The notes: generated by a model from the letters alone, not told the origin. A DNA stretch of 64,000 nt from Pseudomonas sp. Irchel 3E20 (GCF_900187645.1 NZ_FYEE01000001.1:310001-374000), one strand, 5' to 3'; positions 18,580-26,803 are shown, counted from the stretch's first letter. Numbers and translations are program-made.

Positions 18580-19722
18580 TTACAGGTAGATGATCTCGAT
18601 GGTGCCCGAGCCGTCGAGTGCGACTTCGTTGCTCAGGTCCAGGGCCTGGGTCGGGGCGATCCAGGTCTGGATGCTGATGTTGCCGCTCAGGTTCTGGATG
18701 GCTGCGGGGCCGGCGTGACTGCCGGGGGTGGCAGTGAAACCCAGGTAACTGCGCGCGCCGATGGGAATGGGTTGGTTGCTAGCGCCGCTCCAGGCTGTGC
18801 CGGCGGTGGTGGAGTCGGTGCGGTAGACCTGGGGCAAGGCATCGGCGCTAATATCGGCGGGGTTGATGTTGAGGTAATAACGGCCAATTTTTTGCCGACT
18901 GTTGTCCAGGCCCAGGCCGTAGGCGGTTTCGTCGGCGCCGCCAGTGGCGGTGCCTTCGCGGTTGTCGTGCATCACCAGGGCAAAGGAGGTGGGTGCGTCG
19001 CAGCGGATGCTCAGCAGCAGGCTTTTGGCCGGCAAGCGAGTGTGTTCGTCGGGGCGCAGGTCGCTGGCCGAGAGCTTGCCCAAGTCCACCACGCCGCCGC
19101 CCGACAGGCTGGGTTCGCAGGCCGCCGGGGCGAAGCGGGCTTGCAGGGTCAGGGGCTGCGAGCGGCCCGTGGCGACTGAGTCGAGCAGGCCTGAGGTTTC
19201 CCAGGTGACGGCTTCGCGCAGTTGGGTGGCATCGGCTTGGGCCCAGGCACTGACCTGCACCACCAGCGCCAGGCTCTTGCCCTGGGCGGGCACGCCATCG
19301 CGCAGCGGGGTGATGGCGTGGTTCGGTCGCCAGTCCAGGGCTTGGGCGACGTGCCCCGGCGCCTGGCCACTGCCTGCGAGCAAGCCCAGTTCCACGGCTT
19401 GGCCGTCGAGCACCGCCTCCTGTACACGCAGGGCGTAGCTGCCGCGTTCGGTGAAGCGCAGGCGTTCGGCGCTGGCGGCGGGGGCGCGGTAGAACAGGGT
19501 CATGTCTTGGGCCTGGGGGCAATTGAGCTGCACGCTGATGCGCCGTTCACCCAACAGCCATTGCGGGGCCGAGGGGTTGCGGGCAGCGCGGTTCATCAGG
19601 CCGAAATCCAGCAGCGGTTCGCTCAGGCTCAGTTGGCAGGTATCGGCGCTGGCCTGCGGGGCGACGGCGCCGAGTAGGGCCAAGGCACAGGCGGCTAGCC
19701 AGAGGGAAGGTACGAGGTTCAT
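18580..19722 (-). CDS. Two-domain probable tip adhesin with C-terminal DUF1120 pilin domain
   Basis: The 380-residue start at 19722 gives an ATGA overlap with the usher stop and a good signal peptide (cleavage near 'APQASA', residue 26). An upstream in-frame start at 19845 would add a basic leader inside the usher gene and is rejected. Residues 27-195 form a separate beta-rich domain with two cysteines ('DTCQLSLSEPLLDFG', 'VQLNCPQ'). Residues 196-380 are a DUF1120 domain ('CEPSLSGGGVVDLGKLSASD', 'VALDGSGTIEIIYL'). An N-terminal extra domain on a pilin domain is the layout of chaperone-usher tip adhesins. The receptor is unknown. Confidence 0.8.
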   Translation of the reverse strand: MNLVPSLWLAACALALLGAVAPQASADTCQLSLSEPLLDFGLMNRAARNPSAPQWLLGERRISVQLNCPQAQDMTLFYRAPAASAERLRFTERGSYALRVQEAVLDGQAVELGLLAGSGQAPGHVAQALDWRPNHAITPLRDGVPAQGKSLALVVQVSAWAQADATQLREAVTWETSGLLDSVATGRSQPLTLQARFAPAACEPSLSGGGVVDLGKLSASDLRPDEHTRLPAKSLLLSIRCDAPTSFALVMHDNREGTATGGADETAYGLGLDNSRQKIGRYYLNINPADISADALPQVYRTDSTTAGTAWSGASNQPIPIGARSYLGFTATPGSHAGPAAIQNLSGNISIQTWIAPTQALDLSNEVALDGSGTIEIIYL

Positions 19723-22181
19723 GGCTGTTCTCCGGTGGCTTCGCGGCACAGGGCCGGGGCAGTTTCGTAGTAACGGTCGAGGTCGGGCTGGGCTGCTAGT
19801 TCGTAGCTCAGTTCGCAGCGCGGTTGCCCGGGGGCCTTGACCCACAGGCGCGGCACCTCCAGGACGTTGGTCAGGAACACCTTGCCGCCCTCCAGCACCA
19901 GGGTGACGAATTCGCCGTTGGCGTCACTTACCGTGGCCCCCCGTGGCAGCGGTTGGCCTTGGGGTGTGCTAACGGTGAGCAGCGCGCGGCGGGTTTTGCT
20001 CACCTCGAACTCGACACGGTCTACGGCGCCACGGCCGGCGGCGATCATCGCCAGGCCGTTGCCGATGTCGGCATTGCGCGGCAGTGAGCGGGTCTGCACT
20101 TGCACCGGGGTGCGGCCGTAGGCGCTGACCTGCGGCACCACAGCCTGGCCTTGCCAGTCGGTCCATACCGGGCCGCTGGGGGTGCTGACTTTGATACCGC
20201 TCATGTCCGCCACCGACAGCACGGCGAAGGTGTCGCGCACCGGGTAAGGCGACAGGGTCATGCCGGTGCCGTGCAGCACCACGGCGCCGCGCATGCCGCC
20301 CTGGTAGCTGGAGCGTTCGCTATCGTCGCGGGTGTAGTTCAGGTCCAGTTGGCTGTAGCGCGGCAGCACGGAAACCCCCAGGGAGGATTCGACCTGATGA
20401 TCGCGGGTGTCTTGCTCCACCCCGACGCGGTAGCTGAACTGATCGTTGACCTGCTCGCTCATGCCTAGGCCGGTGCGGTGCTCGCCGCCGGAGTCGCGCA
20501 CCCAGGTGCGACCGCGGCGATTACCGCCCAGGGGCACACTGACGCTCAGGTAGAGGCTGTTGTCCTGGTGGGCAGCGCCGCCCATTTGCCATTCGGCGCT
20601 GGCGGAAATCGACACCGCGCCCAGGTTGGTGCCCCAGGAGGCCAGGGCGCGATCACTGCTTTTACCGCCAAAGGAGGTGGTGCGCGACACACCGCCACTG
20701 AAGGCCCCCAGCCAAGGGTGCGACCAGGCAGCGCTGAGGCTTTGCTGGTCGCGGTAGCGTGCGTTGGTGTTGGAGCGCGAGTCGGCATCGAAGGCGGCGT
20801 CCTGTAATTCCCGGTAGCCTCGGGTGCGGTACGAGGTGCCGGCGCTGACCGACCAGCGCTCGCCGATTTGCTGGGACAGCGACAGGTCAGCCTGCATCCC
20901 CCGCGCTGTTTCGTCGGCCTGGCTGTCGGCCGCTTGCACGGCCACTTGCACCTGGCTGGCCGGCCATGGGGTCAGGCCCAGGCTGGCGCCGACGGAGCGG
21001 TAATCGCTGGCCGCCAGTGCGCCGAGGCCATAGCTGGTGTGGGGGCCGAGCGCGCCGCTCCAACCGGCGCTGACCACCCATGGGGCTTCGCCGCGGCTGT
21101 CGCCCAGGTTGCGTACTTGCCCGGCAGCCACCGAGAAGCCGGGGGCGGGCAGGCCGATGCCGAGCATGGCGGCGGGGACGGTGAAGCGCCGTTCCTCGCC
21201 CGCGCTTTCCTTGACCGTGACCTCGACATCGGCGCGGCTGTTGAGGCGGCGCACGTTGCTTAGGCTGAAGGGCCCGGCGGGCACCACGGTGGAGTGGATC
21301 AACGCGCCGTTTTGGCGCACCTCGACCTGCGCCGGGCTGTTGGCGACGCCCTGGATGCTGGCGCCCTGGGCCTGGTCTTGCAGGGCCTGTTCGGTGAGCA
21401 CCTGCACGCCGGTGATCTGTGCCCCGGCGAGTACCGGGTTGTAGAGGTTGATCTGCCCGGCCTGGAGTACTGCTTGGTGTTGGGCGAAGGTGCGCTGGGC
21501 GTAGGCTTCCAGGTGGGTGGCGCGGGAGCTGTCATCCTGCCAGGTCTGCACCTGGCGGCTGCGCACGATCCAGTCGCCAGCATTGAAGCCCACCTCAGTG
21601 TTGGCCGAGCCGAAGCGGCTGCTGTCGTCGCCATAGCGGTTGTACAGGCCACTGAGGTCGTAGTTGAGCAGGCCGGCGAAACCGCCGGTTTCATAGCCTG
21701 ACAGTTCCCGCTCCTGCGGGCGGAGGGCGTCGGTGGGCACCACCAGCGCCAGGCTCAGGCTGGCCGGGTCTTGTTCGATCAGGGTTTGCGGGTACTCACG
21801 CAAAAAGCCCTGGCAACTGTCATCGCTGCCCAGGCGCAGGCCCGCCGCGCTCAGCAGCGCTGGGGCCAGGCACAACTTGCCGTCTTGATCGAAGCGCGCA
21901 TCGACCCGGCCCCGGCGTTGGCCGTTGACGGTCAGCGTCACCCGGTGCTCGCCCTGGGTGAAACGCGGCGCTTGCAGCAACAAGCTGGCCAGGTGCGGGT
22001 CGATGCCCCGTTGTTGCAGGGTTTGCAGGTCGAAGGTCGATGCACTGGCCGCCCGGGCGTCGGCCAGCAGCACGGCGGTGGCCAGGGCCAGAGCGCTGCG
22101 GGTCGGTAGCGCGCTGGTATAGGCGCAGATGGAAACGCCGGGCACGGCTTTGCCATCACGGTCAATGTCTACTGTGTTCAC
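19719..22181 (-). CDS. Outer-membrane usher, FimD/PapC family
   Basis: The 820-residue usher starts at GTG 22181; the signal region is long, with the hydrophobic core 'SALALATAVLLADARAASA' near residues 28-47. The N-terminal chaperone-binding part ('TFDLQTLQQRGIDPHLASLL') is followed by the barrel region ('GFAGLLNYDLSGLYNRYG'), the plug and C-terminal Ig-like domains. 'FSLSNVRRLNSRADVEVTVK' is usher-typical. It is smaller than classical FimD (~850-880) and resembles the YhcD-like ushers associated with DUF1120 subunits. It translocates and anchors the subunits encoded around it. Confidence 0.9.
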   Translation of the reverse strand: MNTVDIDRDGKAVPGVSICAYTSALPTRSALALATAVLLADARAASASTFDLQTLQQRGIDPHLASLLLQAPRFTQGEHRVTLTVNGQRRGRVDARFDQDGKLCLAPALLSAAGLRLGSDDSCQGFLREYPQTLIEQDPASLSLALVVPTDALRPQERELSGYETGGFAGLLNYDLSGLYNRYGDDSSRFGSANTEVGFNAGDWIVRSRQVQTWQDDSSRATHLEAYAQRTFAQHQAVLQAGQINLYNPVLAGAQITGVQVLTEQALQDQAQGASIQGVANSPAQVEVRQNGALIHSTVVPAGPFSLSNVRRLNSRADVEVTVKESAGEERRFTVPAAMLGIGLPAPGFSVAAGQVRNLGDSRGEAPWVVSAGWSGALGPHTSYGLGALAASDYRSVGASLGLTPWPASQVQVAVQAADSQADETARGMQADLSLSQQIGERWSVSAGTSYRTRGYRELQDAAFDADSRSNTNARYRDQQSLSAAWSHPWLGAFSGGVSRTTSFGGKSSDRALASWGTNLGAVSISASAEWQMGGAAHQDNSLYLSVSVPLGGNRRGRTWVRDSGGEHRTGLGMSEQVNDQFSYRVGVEQDTRDHQVESSLGVSVLPRYSQLDLNYTRDDSERSSYQGGMRGAVVLHGTGMTLSPYPVRDTFAVLSVADMSGIKVSTPSGPVWTDWQGQAVVPQVSAYGRTPVQVQTRSLPRNADIGNGLAMIAAGRGAVDRVEFEVSKTRRALLTVSTPQGQPLPRGATVSDANGEFVTLVLEGGKVFLTNVLEVPRLWVKAPGQPRCELSYELAAQPDLDRYYETAPALCREATGEQP

Positions 22182-22209
22182 GCAGGGTTCTCAGGTTGTG
22201 AAATGCGTT

Positions 22210-22278
22210 GTGGCCGCCGCCGTTGTGCGTTGTAGCAAGCGCTCGGTCGCGTAGCGGCCGTAAAAAACGGCGGCCACA
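22210..22278. repeat. Long inverted repeat between chaperone and usher genes
   Basis: TGTGGCCGCCG (22210-22220) is matched perfectly by CGGCGGCCACA (22268-22278). Inside are GTAGCAAGCGCT and CGGCCGTAAAAAACGG. It resembles a REP doublet inserted inside the operon, in the only large gap (165 bases) between its structural genes, and could lower usher expression relative to chaperone. Confidence 0.6.
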
Positions 22279-22346
22279 GAAACTAAGGGGCGCTGCGCAC
22301 CCCAGCGCGGGTGAGCCCGCTTATTACATGAGAGGCACTTGCGGGG

Positions 22347-23054
22347 TCATTGCAGGGGTGCCTCGTAGGCTGCCACCGCAAAGCCGTACACCGTGGCCGG
22401 TTGCAGACGCACGCTGGTCGCACCGGGGCTGTTGGCTGCCACGCTCAGGGTTTCCCCTGGCAGCACGTAGGTGCGCGGCAGCATGGCGCTGGTCTTTCCC
22501 GGCAGCAGTTGCAGTTCCTGGGCCAGACGCACCACGTAAGGCGTGGCATTGGTGACGTGCAACTGGCCATCGCCCAGACGCCAGGTCAGGTCGGTCCAGG
22601 GCGTGCGGTTTTTCGCCAGGCCCTTGGGGTGCAGGATCACCGGCAGGTTCTGGCGCACGGTGACGCCCACCCTGGCATGGCCGTCGGCCACGGCGGAACG
22701 GCCCTGGGGCATGCCTTCGAAAATCACTCGTTTGAGGCGTTGGGTCAGCAAGGGCTTTTCGGTTTGCAGAATAAAGCGCACCAGTTGGGTCTTTGACGGC
22801 TCGACTCGGGATAGAGGTGGTGTGACGAATACGAGGGGTTCGGTGTCTTCGGGGATGTCTTCGAGGGTGACGTTGAGCAGGGCCAGGGTCGGATCGCTGT
22901 TGGTCACCGAGACCTGGGCTTCGCCCTGTTCCTCTTCGATTATCACCACCGAGGTGTCAGGGATCATGCCGTCGGCGGCGGCCGGGGCGCCAAGGCCCAG
23001 GGTCAGGCTGGCGAGGCAGGCGGCGAGCCAGCGAGGGGGAGTGTGCGTGGTCAT
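22347..23054 (-). CDS. Periplasmic pilus chaperone, PapD family
   Basis: From the ATG at 23054 the product has 235 residues with a signal peptide ending near 'LGAPAAA'. In-frame ATG 23084 and GTG 23087 are also possible, the latter overlapping the preceding stop as GTGA. The PapD fold is indicated by 'SVVIIEEEQGEAQVSVTNSD', 'FVTPPLSRVEPSKTQLVRF' (donor-strand region with the conserved Lys) and 'VILHPKGLAKNRTPWTDLTW'. It caps subunits in the periplasm and hands them to the usher encoded next. Confidence 0.88.
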   Translation of the reverse strand: MTTHTPPRWLAACLASLTLGLGAPAAADGMIPDTSVVIIEEEQGEAQVSVTNSDPTLALLNVTLEDIPEDTEPLVFVTPPLSRVEPSKTQLVRFILQTEKPLLTQRLKRVIFEGMPQGRSAVADGHARVGVTVRQNLPVILHPKGLAKNRTPWTDLTWRLGDGQLHVTNATPYVVRLAQELQLLPGKTSAMLPRTYVLPGETLSVAANSPGATSVRLQPATVYGFAVAAYEAPLQ

Positions 23055-23083
23055 GGGATGTCCGTAGGGGTTAAAGGGAGGCA

Positions 23084-23710
23084 TCACAAATACCGCAGGT
23101 CCAGGGTGATCGAACCGTCCAGCGGCACCTCTTGATCCAGGGTCAGGTACATCGCGGCGTTGATCGAGGTGTCGATCCGCACGAGGGTGTCGAGCCTTGT
23201 GAGGGGCCGGGGTACGATCGCTCCGGGCTGGGCGAAGGCCATGTAGTTTCTCGGGTAGGCGTTGGGCTCGGGAAACCAGGAGGCGCCGTTGTTGCTGGAG
23301 GCCAGTGGTTGCACGGCTTGCCCATCGCCTACGGGGTTGCGGTAGGAAAACGCCACCGAGCCCAGGCGTTCGACGGGGGCATGGATGTTCTTGCCTAAGC
23401 CGTAGAAGAACCCCGGCGCCAGGGAAGAGTCGGCGCGGTTGTCCATGCCCACCAGGGCATAGAGTGTGGGTGAGCCACAGGTCACGTTCAGTTCCAGTAT
23501 CTGGCTGGGCAGTACGGTGAACTCGTCCTTGTTCAGGCTTTTGGCGGGAATCCGGCCCAGGTCGATGATTCCGTTTTTGGACAGCAACACGACGCAGGCG
23601 CTGGGTGTGAGTGCGCCCTGCACGGCCAGTTGCACGCTAGAGTCGGCCAGGGCCGTGGTGGTAGCCAGCAGCGAGAGCAGCAGGGTGGGTATGCGGGTGG
23701 ATGTGTTCAT
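23084..23710 (-). CDS. DUF1120-domain fimbrial-type subunit, fifth of the tandem array
   Basis: The 208-residue exported protein has a signal peptide ending near 'ATTALA' and mature 'DSSVQLAVQGALTPSACVV'. It retains 'GIIDLGRIPAKSLNKDEF', a second cysteine in 'ELNVTCGS', 'GFFYGLGKNIHAPVERLG' and the terminal 'EVPLDGSITLDLRYL'. It is the most divergent of the five tandem copies, with RIPAKSL for the usual KISAKDL. It ends against the chaperone gene, so translation is probably coupled. It might be an adaptor or minor subunit, but nothing proves this. Confidence 0.8.
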   Translation of the reverse strand: MNTSTRIPTLLLSLLATTTALADSSVQLAVQGALTPSACVVLLSKNGIIDLGRIPAKSLNKDEFTVLPSQILELNVTCGSPTLYALVGMDNRADSSLAPGFFYGLGKNIHAPVERLGSVAFSYRNPVGDGQAVQPLASSNNGASWFPEPNAYPRNYMAFAQPGAIVPRPLTRLDTLVRIDTSINAAMYLTLDQEVPLDGSITLDLRYL

Positions 23711-23762
23711 GGGCTGCGGTTCACTGGGGGTGAGTGCGTCCGGTTCATGGGGGAGGCCTGTT

Positions 23763-23794
23763 GCCCCTGCTGCACCAAGATGCGCGGCAGGGGC
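23763..23794 (-). repeat. Intercistronic stem-loop in the DUF1120 array
   Basis: GCCCCTGC (23763-23770) and GCAGGGGC (23787-23794) form a perfect 8-bp stem with a 16-base loop in the gap between the fourth and fifth tandem genes. There is no T-run. It could act as an mRNA processing or stability element. Confidence 0.55.
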
Positions 23795-23802
23795 ATTGGC
23801 GC

Positions 23803-24423
23803 TTACAGGTACTTCACTTCCAGGGTGGAGAGGCCGTCGATCTGCACTTCATTGGTCAGGTCCAGGGTGCTGGCAGCGGCGATGATGGTGTTGACCACCA
23901 GTTCCACGTTCCAGATCTGCACGGGGATCGGCACGCTCAGGTCGCTTGGGGCGGCTACCGACATGTACAGCCCGGGCGTCCAGTCGCTGCCCTGGCCCCA
24001 AGTGAGGCCGCCGTCGGTGGAAGCGATAGTCTGCGCGGCGACGCTGTCGGCTTGCGGGTTGAGCAGGCCGAGGGTGTACTTGCCCAGTTTCTGGTTGCTG
24101 TTAATCAGCCCCAGGCCGTAGCCATCGGTGTCGATCGCGGACCCCGCGCGGTTGTCGATGGCGTTGAGGGCGATCAGGGTCTTGCCTTCGCAGGTGACGG
24201 TCATTTGCAGGGTATTGCTGGCGACCTGGGTCGAGGTGTCCTGGTTCAGGTCCTTGGCCGAGATCTTGCCGATGTCGATGGTGCCGCCTCCGTCCAGGGC
24301 CGGTACGCAGGCGCTCGGCACGATCAGGCCCTTGACGGTGAGGTCTACGGTGGATGCGGCGAAGCTGGCGTGTGAAGTGGCCAGCAGGAGGGCGCAAGCG
24401 GCGAAACCAAGTGTCTTGTTCAT
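23803..24423 (-). CDS. DUF1120-domain fimbrial-type subunit, fourth of the tandem array
   Basis: A 206-residue exported protein with a signal peptide of the MNK type ('MNKTLGFAACALLLATSHA') and mature 'ASTVDLTVKGLIVPSACVP'. Family marks are 'GGTIDIGKISAKDLNQDTS', a second cysteine in 'MTVTCEGKTLIALN', 'GYGLGLINSNQKLGKYTL' and the end 'EVQIDGLSTLEVKYL'. It is close in length and layout to the two first genes of the array, which points to tandem duplication followed by divergence of the middle variable loop ('GSDWTPGLYMSVA'). Confidence 0.82.
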   Translation of the reverse strand: MNKTLGFAACALLLATSHASFAASTVDLTVKGLIVPSACVPALDGGGTIDIGKISAKDLNQDTSTQVASNTLQMTVTCEGKTLIALNAIDNRAGSAIDTDGYGLGLINSNQKLGKYTLGLLNPQADSVAAQTIASTDGGLTWGQGSDWTPGLYMSVAAPSDLSVPIPVQIWNVELVVNTIIAAASTLDLTNEVQIDGLSTLEVKYL

Positions 24424-24471
24424 TGCTAAAGAGTTCCTTTCTAGAAGAGGGCTTAAACAGGCTGAGCCCGA

Positions 24472-25089
24472 TTACAGGTATTTCATTTGCACGGTGATAT
24501 GGCCGTCGAGCGGTACTTCGTCGGTCAGGGTCAGGTCATTGGCGCGGGCGATCATGGTGTTGAACCGCAGTTGTGCCTTGAGGGTCGTGAGCGCCGCCGG
24601 CACCAGCGGCTGGCTGGTCAGGGCAATGGCTGTCATGCCGTTGTGGCCCAGGTAGGTGGTGGGCATCCAGGTGGCGCCGCCATCCCTGGACAGAATGGCA
24701 CCGGCAGGCATGTCGTCCGCCTGGCTATTGATGATGCCCAGGTAGACGCTGCCCAGTTTTTCCTCGTCATTGACCATGCCCAAGCCATGCCAGTTGTCAT
24801 TGATGGCCGACGAACCGGAGCGGTTGTCCACGGTGTTGAAGGCGAGCAGGGTCGAACCTTCGCAGACCACCTCCATGTCGATCACCACGGTGGGCAGGCT
24901 GGTGTACTGGTCGGCGTTGAGCGTTTGGGCTGACACCTTGCCATGGTCGATGTCGCCGCCGCCGGTCAGGTTCAGCTGGCAGGCATTGGGGGTAATCGCC
25001 CCGTTGACGGCCAGTTGAGTATTGCTGGCGGCCAGCAGCGCGGGCGCGAATAACAGCCCGGTCAACAGCATGGGTACTGAAAGGTTCAT
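24472..25089 (-). CDS. DUF1120-domain fimbrial-type subunit, third of the tandem array
   Basis: The 205-residue exported protein has a signal peptide ending near 'APALLA' and mature 'ASNTQLAVNGAITPNACQL'. It shows 'GGDIDHGKVSAQTLNADQY', a second cysteine in 'DMEVVCEGSTLLAFN', 'HGLGMVNDEEKLGSVYL' and the terminal 'EVPLDGHITVQMKYL'. The middle region ('GATWMPTTYLGHNGMTA') lines up with equivalent loops in its neighbours. Position and signal peptide support secretion by the same chaperone and usher. Confidence 0.82.
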   Translation of the reverse strand: MNLSVPMLLTGLLFAPALLAASNTQLAVNGAITPNACQLNLTGGGDIDHGKVSAQTLNADQYTSLPTVVIDMEVVCEGSTLLAFNTVDNRSGSSAINDNWHGLGMVNDEEKLGSVYLGIINSQADDMPAGAILSRDGGATWMPTTYLGHNGMTAIALTSQPLVPAALTTLKAQLRFNTMIARANDLTLTDEVPLDGHITVQMKYL

Positions 25090-25117
25090 AGGGCGATAAA
25101 GCTCCTTCGGGTCGGGG

Positions 25118-25738
25118 TTACAGGTAAATCACATCAAGCGTGGCGGAACCGTCGATCGGCACCTCGTCACTCAGATCCATGTTGTCTGTTCTCAGAATGC
25201 TGGTGTTGATGAGCAGGTCCATCTTCAGGTTCTTGAGGGGGATCGGCGTGGAGTTGTCCACAGGGGAACTGATGGCATGGAGGTAGCCGGGGTCCATGAA
25301 TTTTTCCTTGTACCAAGTGACGCCGTTGTCGCCGGACGCGATGGTATGCGCCGGCACTTCATCGGCTAGAGGGTTCTTCATCTCCAAGTAATAGGTGCCG
25401 AGCTTTTTGGTCCCGTTGACGAAACCGATGCCGTAGCTACTCCCGGGAAAACCCGAGGTACTACGGTTATCCAGGGGCTCGAGGGCAAACAGCGTGGCCG
25501 CCTCGCAATCGATGGTTAACTGCAGCGTGACATCAGGCAGGGCGGTCGGCCTGCTGGCATTGAGGTCTTTGGCCGAGATCTTGCCGTAATCGACAACGCC
25601 TGCGCTGGAGAGCATGGGGGAGCAGGCGCTGGGAGTAATGAGGCCACTGATGGCCAATTCGGTTGAACTGGCGGCAAACGCCGTGGGTGTTGCGGCAATC
25701 AATAGGGCGGTGTTGAGCGCGATGGCAAATTTGTTCAT
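25118..25738 (-). CDS. DUF1120-domain fimbrial-type subunit, second of the tandem array
   Basis: A 206-residue exported protein ('MNKFAIALNTALLIAATPTA' signal region) with mature 'SSTELAISGLITPSACSP'. It contains 'AGVVDYGKISAKDLNASRP', a second cysteine in 'LTIDCEAATLFALE', 'YGIGFVNGTKKLGTYYL' and the terminal 'EVPIDGSATLDVIYL'. Its first 40 residues nearly repeat those of the upstream gene (25817-26437), indicating a recent duplication, while the centre differs. It could be a major or alternative subunit. Confidence 0.83.
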   Translation of the reverse strand: MNKFAIALNTALLIAATPTAFAASSTELAISGLITPSACSPMLSSAGVVDYGKISAKDLNASRPTALPDVTLQLTIDCEAATLFALEPLDNRSTSGFPGSSYGIGFVNGTKKLGTYYLEMKNPLADEVPAHTIASGDNGVTWYKEKFMDPGYLHAISSPVDNSTPIPLKNLKMDLLINTSILRTDNMDLSDEVPIDGSATLDVIYL

Positions 25739-25778
25739 TTGATCTCCGTTGTTAAGGTCGGCGGTGTGTCCACTTTGA

Positions 25779-25801
25779 GCCAGCCGGGATAACAGGCTGG
25801 C
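25779..25801 (-). repeat. Intercistronic stem-loop between the first two array genes
   Basis: GCCAGCC (25779-25785) and GGCTGGC (25795-25801) form a perfect 7-bp stem with a 9-base loop, 15 bases after the first subunit's stop. Such a 3' structure could protect the mRNA of the first, probably most abundant, subunit. Confidence 0.55.
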
Positions 25802-25816
25802 AAACGTCGACGGGGC

Positions 25817-26437
25817 TTATAGGTACATCACATCCAGCGTGGTGGAGCCGTCGATAGGCACTTCGTTGCTCAGGTCCAACTCGGCAGATGGCGCGAAGCG
25901 AATACCCACGTCCACATCCACGTTCATTTCCTTAACCGGGATCGGTTGCAGCGGGCCGCCCAATGCCGCCGCCGAGACCCAGGTACCTGGCATCAGGTAA
26001 ATCTTATTTTCCCAGGTGGCGCCCTTGTCTGCGGACCAGATCACCTGAGCGGGAATGCTGTCGGCCACCAGGCGCATCAGGGTCAGGTCGTAGTAGCCCA
26101 GCTTCTGGTCGCCATTGATTAGCCCCAGGCCATAGAGACCGTTGACGTAGGCGGACCCGGCGCGGTTGTCCGTGGAACTGAGCGCCATCAACGTCTGGGC
26201 CTCGCAGGTGACGTTCATTTGCAGCGTGCGTTTGCCGATGGGGGTGATCCCCATTTCATCCAGGTCGCTGGCAGAAATCTTGCCCAGGTCAATGACACCG
26301 CTCGAAGACAGTGTGGGGGTGCAGGCGCTGGGGGTAATCAGGCCTTTGATAGCCAACTCGGTCGAGCTGGCGGCCAATGCCGAGGCGCTGTGGGCAATTA
26401 ACAGGGCGCTGCAGAGTGCGAGGGCAAACTTGTTCAT
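25817..26437 (-). CDS. DUF1120-domain fimbrial-type subunit, first gene of the operon
   Basis: The 206-residue exported protein ('MNKFALALCSALLIAHSASA' signal region) has mature 'SSTELAIKGLITPSACTP'. Marks are 'SGVIDLGKISASDLDEMG', a second cysteine in 'QMNVTCEAQTLMAL', 'YGLGLINGDQKLGYYDL' and the end 'EVPIDGSTTLDVMYL'. As the promoter-proximal gene of a chaperone-usher operon it is the best candidate for the major shaft subunit. Transcription presumably starts in the AT-rich region upstream (26438-26803), shared with the divergent phosphorelay gene. Confidence 0.84.
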   Translation of the reverse strand: MNKFALALCSALLIAHSASALAASSTELAIKGLITPSACTPTLSSSGVIDLGKISASDLDEMGITPIGKRTLQMNVTCEAQTLMALSSTDNRAGSAYVNGLYGLGLINGDQKLGYYDLTLMRLVADSIPAQVIWSADKGATWENKIYLMPGTWVSAAALGGPLQPIPVKEMNVDVDVGIRFAPSAELDLSNEVPIDGSTTLDVMYL

Positions 26438-26803
26438 TTGATCTATGTCCGGTGCAAGGTCGGCTGACGCGCCGGGCTGAATGTGCGAGTGGCAAAAAGC
26501 CCTGGCAGGTATCCAGGTAGCGGGTCTGATTCAAGCCCTCCGTGGGAGGTGTTTTTACCCTCTGGTGGGGTAGGGCGAAATCTATCGGGGGGGGCGGCGC
26601 AGGGGAAATACAACAATTACGACATTGGCGAATTTTCCGTTCGGGACGGCTGTTCGTCGGAATTTGTAGATTTACTTGTAGGATTTTTTGTCTTTTCGTA
26701 GTTCTTGTATCGCTAAATGTCTGATGAGTTGGCTAAGGTCGCTGCCCGAATTTTTCTGTAAGACCATCAGAATGTTTTCCTTAGCTTTTGTGCGCCCCTG
26801 CTG
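26438..26803. promoter_or_regulatory. Divergent control region of fimbrial operon and phosphorelay genes
   Basis: This 366-base region has no gene. Its right half (26630-26790) is clearly AT-rich against the GC-rich surroundings. It contains four TTGTAG-like hexamers: TTGTAG at 26664 and 26676, TCGTAG at 26696 and TTGTAT at 26705, amid T-runs. T-rich direct repeats are what BvgA/RcsB-class regulators often bind, and such a regulator is encoded at 27846. The repeats are seen; the binding is inferred. No convincing -35/-10 pair was assigned for either direction. Confidence 0.4.

Noticed and set aside
19722-19845. Longer N-terminus for the two-domain adhesin
   Set aside because: The extension lies inside the usher gene, has no signal peptide at its start, and the ATGA-coupled start at 19722 gives a proper one.
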